Shown here piece by piece: positions 1 through 5,659 of a stretch of DNA of 7,719 nt. This DNA comes from Verrucomicrobia bacterium UBA3750 (GTDB lineage: Bacteria; Verrucomicrobiota; Kiritimatiellia; RFP12; UBA1067), in contig DFGM01000145.1 of the NCBI GenBank assembly GCA_002371755.1, positions 489 to 8,207 on the forward strand. Reading direction: 5' to 3'. The position numbers were made by a program, and so were the translations under genes. The stretch's first letter is position 1, and each line of letters opens with the position of its first letter. Under the pieces are notes generated by a model, which saw nothing but the letters and a program-made list of their open reading frames with translations, did no database searches and was not told where the DNA came from.

Positions 1-1304
1 ACAACGAGGTCGCGCCCGCGCAGTTTGAGCTTGCTCCGCAGTTCGAGGAACTGAACCTCGCGAGTGACCACAACATGCTCGTGATGGACGCCTTGAGAAA
101 TGTCGCCGACAAGCACGGCTTCAAGTGCCTGCTGCATGAGAAGCCCTATGCGGGCGTCAATGGCAGCGGAAAGCACAACAACTGGTCTGTCACCTACGGC
201 GGACGCAATCTCCTCGATCCCGGCACGAACCCGAAGGAGAACGCATTGTTCCTGACGATGCTGTGCGCCGTCATCGAGGCGGTCGATTCCCACGCCGACC
301 TCCTTCGCGCTTCCGTCGCCGGAGCCGGCAACGACCACCGCCTTGGCGCGAACGAGGCACCGCCCGCTGTCATTTCCATCTATGTTGGAGACCAGCTGGA
401 GGGGGTGCTCGACCAGCTTGAATCCGGAAACGCCGCGAAGTCCAAGGATGGCGGAGCCATGAAGATTGGCGTCGATACGCTGCCTGTCATACCGAAGGAC
501 GCGACCGACCGCAACCGCACCTCGCCATTCGCGTTCACGGGCAACAAGTTCGAGTTCCGTGCACCAGGCTCAAGCGTCTGCTGTTCGGGTCCGATGACAG
601 TGCTCAACACCATCGTCGCCGAAGCGGTGGACCGCATTGCGCACGAGCTTGAGGCGGCGAATGTCGCCGGCAAGGCGAAGCCGGGCGAGCACACCGCCGC
701 GTTTCACGATGCGCTCCAGAAGATTTTGCAGACATCGCTCAAGGCGCACAAGCGCGTCATATTCAATGGCAACGGCTACGAGGCAGAGTGGCCAAAGGAA
801 GCGGCGAGGAGGGGATTGCCTAACGCGCCCGATACGCCGAGCGCACTGGCCGCGCTTGCGAATCCTGCGAATGCCGCACTTTTCGAGAAGTACGGCGTGA
901 TGACCGCCCGCGAGCTTGAGAGCCGCCATGAGATATTCCTCGAGGAGTATGCCAAGAAGGTGCGCATCGAGGGTGCTTGCGCTCGCGACATCGCAAGCGA
1001 AATGGTGTTCCCTGCTGTCAAGGCCGAGTATCTCGAAACGGCAGAGGCCTTGGCTAAGGCGGAGACGCTCGGTCTACATTCCGGCGCCAGCGCACTGAAG
1101 GAAAACCTTGTCGAACTTGGCTCGGGACTTGATGCGCTCAAGTCCGGCATATCCACGCTTGAATGTGCGTTGGGCGGAGACGACGAGGCGGCGATAATCG
1201 CTTCGATGCAGGCATTGCGCACGACGGTGGATTCGCTTGAAAAACGCGTCGCCGACAAGCGCTGGCCGCTCCCGAAATATCGCGACATGCTCTTCCTCTA
1301 CTGA
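1..1304 (+). CDS. glnN: Glutamine synthetase type III (GSIII), C-terminal part; 5' end outside window
   Basis: Makes glutamine from glutamate, ammonia and ATP in the cytoplasm; the entry point of ammonia assimilation. The reading frame is open from the left edge (first whole codon at base 3), so the ATG at 75 is internal: the residues before it (NEVAPAQFELAP at the start) are family sequence. About 433 residues are visible of a protein that is usually about 700 long. Diagnostic GSIII motifs are HEKPYAGVNGSGKHNNWS (codons at 135-188), where the active-site loop lies, GNDHRLGANEAPP (about 327-365) and NRTSPFAFTGNKFEFRAPGSS (about 513-575). The C-terminal third is helical and ends in PKYRDMLFLY, like full-length homologues, so the 3' end is intact. 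GSIII is found mainly in Bacteroidota, cyanobacteria and several anaerobes. Nitrogen control is likely in the family, but any promoter lies outside the window. The family call is very safe; the symbol glnN follows common use for GSIII. Confidence 0.96.
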   Translation, partial: NEVAPAQFELAPQFEELNLASDHNMLVMDALRNVADKHGFKCLLHEKPYAGVNGSGKHNNWSVTYGGRNLLDPGTNPKENALFLTMLCAVIEAVDSHADLLRASVAGAGNDHRLGANEAPPAVISIYVGDQLEGVLDQLESGNAAKSKDGGAMKIGVDTLPVIPKDATDRNRTSPFAFTGNKFEFRAPGSSVCCSGPMTVLNTIVAEAVDRIAHELEAANVAGKAKPGEHTAAFHDALQKILQTSLKAHKRVIFNGNGYEAEWPKEAARRGLPNAPDTPSALAALANPANAALFEKYGVMTARELESRHEIFLEEYAKKVRIEGACARDIASEMVFPAVKAEYLETAEALAKAETLGLHSGASALKENLVELGSGLDALKSGISTLECALGGDDEAAIIASMQALRTTVDSLEKRVADKRWPLPKYRDMLFLY

Positions 1305-1327
1305 GCTGGCGCAAATAAAGCCGCTTT

Positions 1328-1392
1328 CGCCCGGCGATGCTTTGCGGCAGTTGCCTGCAAACCTCTCCGGGCGGAGCTTCCGGTCGCGGAAG
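1328..1392 (+). terminator. Nested inverted repeats after glnN, possible weak or Rho-assisted terminator
   Basis: Three stems can be drawn. CGCCCGG (1328-1334) pairs with CCGGGCG (1367-1373). Inside it, TTTGC (1341-1345) pairs with GCAAA (1357-1361), with a GGC/GCC extension. Immediately after, CTTCCG (1377-1382) pairs with CGGAAG (1387-1392) across a GTCG tetraloop. There is no T-run directly after any stem, so this is not a classical intrinsic terminator. It could be a 3' end stabiliser or a weak terminator. No gene fits in the 1305-1475 gap. Confidence 0.3.
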
Positions 1393-1408
1393 ATCATAAT
1401 TGGGCCTC

Positions 1409-1437
1409 TTAACACCAATCCGCTTTTTTGGTATAAT
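1409..1437 (+). promoter_or_regulatory. Near-consensus sigma-70 type promoter for the lipoprotein gene
   Basis: A -35 box TTAACA (1409-1414, five of six consensus bases) is followed by a 17-bp spacer and a perfect -10 box TATAAT (1432-1437). A TG at 1429-1430 gives an extended -10. Transcription should start near 1443-1445, leaving a leader of about 32 nt before the ATG at 1476. Spacing and box quality make this the clearest promoter in the window. Confidence 0.75.
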
Positions 1438-1475
1438 GTTTGCCGCTGACCGTACCACTTGAAAATGGAGGCAAA

Positions 1476-2264
1476 ATGAATAAGACAAAGTACATCCTCG
1501 CACTGACGGCGCTCCTTGCGCTCGTAGGCTGCAAGTCCACCCTCACATCATGGTTGCGCGCCAATCCGGTTCCGCTGACAGACTTCGTCCCGCACCACGA
1601 AAAGCTCCGTCGCATGGATGACTCGTGTCCTTTCCATTACTACTGGGCGGATCTCGATGCGCTTATGGCCGCCGACCTCAAACATGTCTACATCGCTCCG
1701 GTAGATACGGGCTATCTCCAGAAAGGCAACGCCTGGGACGAGTTCGCCAAGAGCATCACGACCGCCGACAAGGATCTGCAGGATCTCGCCGACTTCGCGC
1801 AGTTGGCGTACTACAAGGCGTTCAAGTCTCAGGAGCAGGCCATAGGCGTTACCGTGGTCGACAGCCCCGACGTGCCGAATACGCTCGTCGTTGAATCTGC
1901 AATAGTGGCGTTCGCGCCGACAAAGTCGACCGTATATGCCGCAGGCATGGTCGGCGACTTTTTCGTGCCATGCCTTGGACTCGTTACAGATGCGATTTCC
2001 TCAGGCACGATTGCCGTGGAAACTCGTGCTCGCATCGGCAAGGACGGCCCGATTGTCGCCGTCCTGGCAACGACGGAAAACGATCCGAACGCACTTATTT
2101 CGCTTTCGAAACTCACCTGGACGACTCCGGCGAAAATCAACATCAAGCGCATTGCAATCCAGACCGCCAGCAGCTGCACGGTGGATAAGATGGAAGACCT
2201 CGACCGTGGATATCCAATTGAGTTCTTCTCCACCTTCTCAGACGCCGATCTAGACAATCTGTGA
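1476..2264 (+). CDS. Outer-surface or periplasmic lipoprotein, resembling DUF3313 family
   Basis: A 262-residue predicted lipoprotein of unknown function. I place the start at 1476 because GGAGG (1467-1471) sits four bases upstream and because this start gives a clean type II signal peptide: basic MNKTK, a hydrophobic stretch, then lipobox LVGC with the lipidated cysteine at residue 19. An in-frame start at 1440 would fall at the predicted transcription start and would bury the signal. The mature part has the general pattern of DUF3313 lipoproteins as I remember them: an aromatic segment (FHYYW, about 53-57), a 'VYIAPVD' strand (about 70-76), a central helix, then a long beta-rich region. This assignment is by eye and tentative. 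It has its own strong promoter and lies 103 bp before a kinase and sigma factor pair, so it might be part of the same envelope-sensing unit, but nothing in the sequence proves this. Confidence 0.8.
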   Translation: MNKTKYILALTALLALVGCKSTLTSWLRANPVPLTDFVPHHEKLRRMDDSCPFHYYWADLDALMAADLKHVYIAPVDTGYLQKGNAWDEFAKSITTADKDLQDLADFAQLAYYKAFKSQEQAIGVTVVDSPDVPNTLVVESAIVAFAPTKSTVYAAGMVGDFFVPCLGLVTDAISSGTIAVETRARIGKDGPIVAVLATTENDPNALISLSKLTWTTPAKINIKRIAIQTASSCTVDKMEDLDRGYPIEFFSTFSDADLDNL

Positions 2265-2267
2265 GTG

Positions 2268-2290
2268 CCGCCCATCAGGGTCGGCGGTTT
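2268..2290 (+). terminator. Small hairpin after the lipoprotein gene, possible weak terminator
   Basis: CCGCC (2268-2272) and GGCGG (2283-2287) form a 5-bp GC stem with a 10-base loop, starting 3 bases after the lipoprotein stop and followed by only three T's. It could reduce read-through into the kinase gene, but the T-tract is too short for a confident terminator. The rest of the gap to 2367 holds no recognisable gene or clear promoter. Confidence 0.3.
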
Positions 2291-2367
2291 GCTCTGCGGC
2301 AAAGTTCAGGCACTCTGCCGGCGTTTCAGGAATATCGCGATAAGCTCTTGCCGAAGGGACTGGTTTC

Positions 2368-3900
2368 ATGAGCGCACCTATTGATTTGTACTGCGGCAAA
2401 TGGAAATTGCTAAAGGCAATCGGTCGCGGCGCATATGGAGTTGTCTATCTCGCGACAGACTCTGGCGGCAATCATGCCGCCGTAAAAGTGTGTCGCCGGG
2501 AGGATGCAGGCCATGAACGGTACGGGCGCGAACTGCGCGGTGCGAATCTTTATAAAGCTATACCTCCCGCAGAGGGGCTCATTCACATGTCGGAACTCGG
2601 CGAAGAGTCCTGGGGCTTCTATGCAGTTATGGAACTGGCGGACGATGAGTTCGGCGTCTCGCTGGATGAACCGACTCATGACTATCGCCCCAAGACGCTC
2701 GCCAGTGTCATTAATGGCGAAAAGGCGCTGCCGCTCGCAGAATGCGTGAAACTGGCCATCTCTCTTGCGGAAGGGCTTGCCTCGCTTCAGCGCCACCACC
2801 TTTTGCATCGCGATATCAAACCTGCTAATGTGCTGTATGTGCGTGGGCGCCCCGTCCTTTCAGATCCTGGACTTGTCGTGGAGGAGTCCGAGGCGGCATC
2901 GCTTGTCGGGACTCCAGGCTATGTGCCGCCAGAGCAGTTCATCGATGCCGCGAGCGACATCTACAGTCTCGGCCTCACCCTCAAGGCTGCAAGTTTCGGT
3001 CGCCAGCTCGAGGAACTGGGTAAGGGTCCCGCGATGGAGGCCGATACGGGTTCGCCATGCTTCCTCGCGTGGTGGCGCATCCTGAATAAAGCGACCGATC
3101 CTACGCCTGCTCGCCGCTACCAATCGGCAAAGGCTTTGCTGAAGGATTTGCTGGCTCTCCGCCGGAAAGCGGCAGTAATGTCGATTGCGAAGGCGCGTGC
3201 AACCAAAATCGTATTATTCGCACTGATTTTGGCGGTCGTCGCGTCAGTCGTCATTGTTATGCGACGCCCGCAGGGCGAAAGCAACGAATCAACCGCCCCG
3301 GATCCCTTCCAGGAGCAGGCGCAATTTGCAAAACACGTATTGAACGCCAGAAATTGGATTGACGGGTTGACCAAAGAAGCGTTTGGGTTGAATCGAATAG
3401 CCGCCAGGCTGTGCCGTGAGGTTGAAACGGCGGCCGATCCCAAAAAACTCGAAAAGGAAAACGATTTCAGGGCTGCATGGGGAATCAGACCCGTTCAAGT
3501 TAGTGCAGAAACTGACGTATTGCGGCAACACCAGCCTCGACTTCTCGAACTGAAAAAGCAGGCGCGCGATGTCGCGACAAAAATCTGCATGGAACGGAGT
3601 CGATTCATACGACTGATGGAGAAGGCGGACAAAACCGGCACCTCCGACGTTGCCTTGCGGAAAAGCATTGACGAAATCGTGGCAAAGGCCAAGAACGAGA
3701 TGGCCGAAAGAATAGCCGTAGAGCAGGAAATCCACAGTATCGGGAAAATTGTTTACGGGAGTGAAAAATGGGACAAAGAACTCGCTCCCAATTGGCGAGG
3801 GAAATTCGACATCAACTCCGGATTCGGATTGACACAAGGCGAGTGGGGTATTTTCATGAAAGCGCGATCGGCAGCGGGCATTGATTTGGGGGCGGAATGA
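2368..3900 (+). CDS. Membrane-anchored Hanks-type (PknB-like) Ser/Thr protein kinase with DPG in place of DFG
   Basis: Transfers phosphate from ATP to Ser/Thr of partner proteins. The 510-residue protein has a cytoplasmic kinase domain (about 12-265), one membrane span (about 280-298) and a charged helical C-terminal domain (about 305-510) that should lie outside. Visible motifs: glycine loop GRGAYG (19-24), ATP lysine in AAVK (K40), likely helix-C Glu55, catalytic loop HRDIKPAN (D149, K151, N154), GTPGYVPPE (181-189) and Asp197 in SDIYSLG. The metal-binding DFG reads DPG (166-168); the aspartate is kept, so activity is plausible. No PASTA or other named sensor repeats are seen in the C-terminal part. 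The start at 2368 has AAGGGA nine or so bases upstream. The stop overlaps the next gene's ATG (ATGA), so the sigma factor is probably translated with it and may be its target. The ligand and substrate are unknown. Confidence 0.92.
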   Translation: MSAPIDLYCGKWKLLKAIGRGAYGVVYLATDSGGNHAAVKVCRREDAGHERYGRELRGANLYKAIPPAEGLIHMSELGEESWGFYAVMELADDEFGVSLDEPTHDYRPKTLASVINGEKALPLAECVKLAISLAEGLASLQRHHLLHRDIKPANVLYVRGRPVLSDPGLVVEESEAASLVGTPGYVPPEQFIDAASDIYSLGLTLKAASFGRQLEELGKGPAMEADTGSPCFLAWWRILNKATDPTPARRYQSAKALLKDLLALRRKAAVMSIAKARATKIVLFALILAVVASVVIVMRRPQGESNESTAPDPFQEQAQFAKHVLNARNWIDGLTKEAFGLNRIAARLCREVETAADPKKLEKENDFRAAWGIRPVQVSAETDVLRQHQPRLLELKKQARDVATKICMERSRFIRLMEKADKTGTSDVALRKSIDEIVAKAKNEMAERIAVEQEIHSIGKIVYGSEKWDKELAPNWRGKFDINSGFGLTQGEWGIFMKARSAAGIDLGAE

Positions 3901-4523
3901 CCTACAGACATTTCAATAACGATTCGACGCGCTCGAGCGTCATAAGGGCTGTGGCCGACACGGGAAACGAGGCGGCGTGGCAGCGGCTCTTCGACCTTTA
4001 CGCCGGATTCATATTCTCTATCGCACGCTCGAAAGGACTCAAGGCAGAAGATGCTGACGATGTAGTACAGTCCGTCTTCGCCGACCTCGCGCGGAAGTTG
4101 CCCGATTTCGAATACGACCGCGCCAAAGGCCGTTTCCGGTCTTACTTGATTCAGCTTGTCCGCTGGCGCATCGCCGACAAACTCAATGCCATCAAGAGCG
4201 ATGCCGAATTGAAAAAGAAGACTTTGGAAGCGGCCAAGGACATGTCCGCCGCCGACAGAAGTTTTGCCGAGCGCGAATGGCAGCAAGCCGCGCTTGAGGA
4301 AGCGCTTCGGCGCATCAAGCCGGAAGTCCGGCCCGAGCACTACGCGGCTTTCGTCGCGAGCACGGTCGAGGGACAGGATGCCGGGATTGTGATGCGGTTA
4401 TTCAATTTTTCCCGCGACAACCTCTATCAGATTCGCAAGCGTCTCACAGAACGGCTGCGCGAGAAAGTAGCGCAGGTCATTGCCGAGATGGACGCGCCCG
4501 ATGTGCCAGGTCCTCGGCCTTGA
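3897..4523 (+). CDS. ECF-like RNA polymerase sigma factor coupled to the kinase
   Basis: A 208-residue sigma-70-family protein with only the two core regions. Region 2 (about 26-95) shows the usual pattern: LFDLYAGFIFSIAR, then EDADDVVQSVFADLARKL, and an aromatic, basic segment FRSYLIQLVRWRIADKL that would meet the -10 element. Region 4 (about 131-196) ends in a helix-turn-helix with FNFSRDNLYQIRKRLTERLRE that would read the -35 element. Region 4 is less typical than region 2, as in kinase-linked sigma factors of Planctomycetes and relatives. Its ATG overlaps the kinase TGA by four bases, with a G-rich stretch (GGGGGCGG) just upstream as ribosome binding site, so the two genes are very likely one transcript with coupled translation. 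No anti-sigma gene is visible, which suggests control by the kinase through phosphorylation; this is inference. The last 47 bp overlap the convergent ATP-grasp gene. Confidence 0.88.
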   Translation: MTYRHFNNDSTRSSVIRAVADTGNEAAWQRLFDLYAGFIFSIARSKGLKAEDADDVVQSVFADLARKLPDFEYDRAKGRFRSYLIQLVRWRIADKLNAIKSDAELKKKTLEAAKDMSAADRSFAEREWQQAALEEALRRIKPEVRPEHYAAFVASTVEGQDAGIVMRLFNFSRDNLYQIRKRLTERLREKVAQVIAEMDAPDVPGPRP

Positions 4524-5412
4524 TTGCGTCGGCGACCATGGATACGAGTCCGTGCTCGTTCTTCTCATCGAGCCACGCCCACTGTCCGTTAGGATTGAGT
4601 TCAAGGAACCACAACTCGCCATTCTTGCGGATGAAGTCAAAGCGTCCGAATCTGTAGCCGGTTTCGTGCATGAAGCCTTTTATGGCGTGTTCTTCGGCGG
4701 ACGATAGCGTGCACCTCGGCCAGGATTCGGGATTCACGAAAAGCGCCTTGCGCGAGTCGTCGCCGCCGAATGAATTCCGGGGTGCGCTTGCCGCATATGT
4801 CCTGCCATTGATGTAGACAACCGTCACTTCCTCTTCGCCATCTATTCTCTCTTGCATGAACCAAGGATAAGCTAAGTCCAGGTCGCTTGCTTGCACTTCT
4901 TTCACGAAGAATATCTTGTTTTCGCCGATAGGCGTCTGGGTCACGGACTTTACGACCCATCTGCCGCGCTTCAATTCTTCAGGCAGTTCTCCGTGGAAGA
5001 AGTGCCATGGCGCGATGCGGAAGTATTTTCTGGCTGCGAGCAGCTGGCGGAGTTTGCCGTATTTGTTGTTCTGGCTCGTGACAAGGGTTGTCAGTCCGCG
5101 GCTTTGGCATTCGCGGAAGAAGTCTGCGAACAGTTCGTCCGTCTCTTCGCGCCGCCAGTTTTCGACGCATCCATCCTTCGGCACATCGATGCGGTCATAG
5201 TACATGGGCTTGCGCAGGTAGAAGGATGTGAGAGTAGTCTCTGAAATTTGCCTGCCGGATGCCAAGTCCTTTATGTAGAACCCGTCGCGGTTGAAATCCC
5301 ATGCGAAATCACCGGGTTTGTCGATATTGAAGCGCAGGATGCCGCCCGGCTCCAGTTCGGTCGCCACAAGATCGGTGGCGACATCTTGACTGCATGTGGA
5401 GATGAAGATCAT
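4477..5412 (-). CDS. ATP-grasp peptide maturase (graspetide / microviridin MvdC-MvdD type)
   Basis: A 311-residue ATP-grasp ligase predicted to activate Asp/Glu side chains of the precursor encoded just upstream and join them to Ser/Thr hydroxyls (esters) or Lys (amides), forming macrocycles. Motifs seen: an N-terminal preATP-grasp domain with YLRKP (65-69), matching the RRP-type segment of MvdC/MvdD proteins; QNNKYGKLRQLLAARKY (114-130) as in the family; a likely ATP lysine K155 in WVVKS; QERI (187-190) in the hinge; and RFDFIRKNGELWFLELNPNGQWAWLD (257-282 region), with D259, E271 and N273 as metal ligands. The ELNPNGQW signature is characteristic of RiPP ATP-grasp maturases and argues against D-Ala-D-Ala ligase or RimK. 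The start has only a weak AGAGA ribosome site, which fits lower expression than the precursor. It follows precursor and hairpin in one operon. Only one ligase is present, so probably one ring type is made. Confidence 0.88.
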   Translation of the reverse strand: MIFISTCSQDVATDLVATELEPGGILRFNIDKPGDFAWDFNRDGFYIKDLASGRQISETTLTSFYLRKPMYYDRIDVPKDGCVENWRREETDELFADFFRECQSRGLTTLVTSQNNKYGKLRQLLAARKYFRIAPWHFFHGELPEELKRGRWVVKSVTQTPIGENKIFFVKEVQASDLDLAYPWFMQERIDGEEEVTVVYINGRTYAASAPRNSFGGDDSRKALFVNPESWPRCTLSSAEEHAIKGFMHETGYRFGRFDFIRKNGELWFLELNPNGQWAWLDEKNEHGLVSMVADAIKAEDLAHRARPSRQ

Positions 5413-5429
5413 TTTAGTTGTCTCTGAAG

Positions 5430-5457
5430 AACCGGGCTGGCGGTTGCCAGCCCGGTT
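5430..5457 (-). terminator. Perfect 12-bp hairpin between precursor and maturase genes (attenuator or mRNA-processing stem)
   Basis: On the minus strand AACCGGGCTGGC pairs perfectly with GCCAGCCCGGTT across a four-base AACC loop. It begins eight bases after the precursor stop and ends 17 bases before the maturase ATG. It is the strongest secondary structure in the window. There is no long T-run after it (only TTCTTC), so it would give partial termination or protect the 3' end of a short precursor transcript. Such stems between precursor and enzyme genes are common in RiPP operons and raise the precursor-to-enzyme ratio. Confidence 0.7.
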
Positions 5458-5465
5458 TGCGGTTC

Positions 5466-5606
5466 TCAGTCCCAGGTTCTCTGGTCGTCGGCCACGTTCA
5501 TTTGCCCTCCGCTGATGCAGAAGGTCGGAGAGGTGGACCAGTTGATGTTCCCCTCGCCGACAGGATTGAGACCGGCAATGTCGGTCGCGATTTCATTCGG
5601 TGTCAT
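5466..5606 (-). CDS. Putative RiPP (graspetide-like) precursor peptide, 46 residues
   Basis: A small open reading frame, 46 residues, lying between exporter and maturase on the same strand. It has an excellent ribosome site, AAAGGAG (5616-5622), nine bases before the ATG, better than those of its neighbours. The N-terminal half starts MTPNEIATDIAGLNPVG and would act as leader. Next comes a hydroxyl-rich segment WSTSPTF (23-29), a lone Cys30, a Gly-Gly at 33-34, and an acidic tail ADDQRTWD (39-46). Ser/Thr donors (24, 25, 26, 28, 32, 44) and Asp acceptors (40, 41, 46) give the raw material for side-chain ester rings. It has neither the PFFARFL leader nor the TxKYPSD core of microviridins, nor TTxxEE repeats. 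Cleavage after Gly34 would leave a 12-residue product, but then only Thr44 could be a hydroxyl donor, so the true leader end is open. Position, ribosome site and composition make it very likely real; the ring pattern is inference. Confidence 0.78.
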   Translation of the reverse strand: MTPNEIATDIAGLNPVGEGNINWSTSPTFCISGGQMNVADDQRTWD

Positions 5607-5615
5607 TTGTTGTGT

Positions 5616-5622
5616 CTCCTTT
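5616..5622 (-). promoter_or_regulatory. Strong ribosome binding site of the precursor peptide gene
   Basis: AAAGGAG on the minus strand lies nine bases from the ATG at 5606. It supports the start and suggests that the precursor is translated more than the maturase (AGAGA) and the exporter (no clear site). Confidence 0.8.
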
Positions 5623-5625
5623 GTT

Positions 5626-5659
5626 ATTGGTCAACCAATGCAGTGGACACCCGCCCACT
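5626..5659 (-). repeat. Two small inverted repeats between exporter stop and precursor ribosome site
   Basis: AGTGG/CCACT (5642-5646 and 5655-5659, eight-base loop) starts within the exporter stop codon. ATTGGT/ACCAAT (5626-5631 and 5634-5639) follows a few bases later and ends just before the ribosome site. They could be an mRNA processing point or 5' stabilising stems for the precursor message; they are short and could be chance. Confidence 0.35.

Noticed and set aside
75..77. ATG as the start of the glutamine synthetase gene.
   Set aside because: The frame stays open to the left edge with conserved family residues, so this Met is internal.
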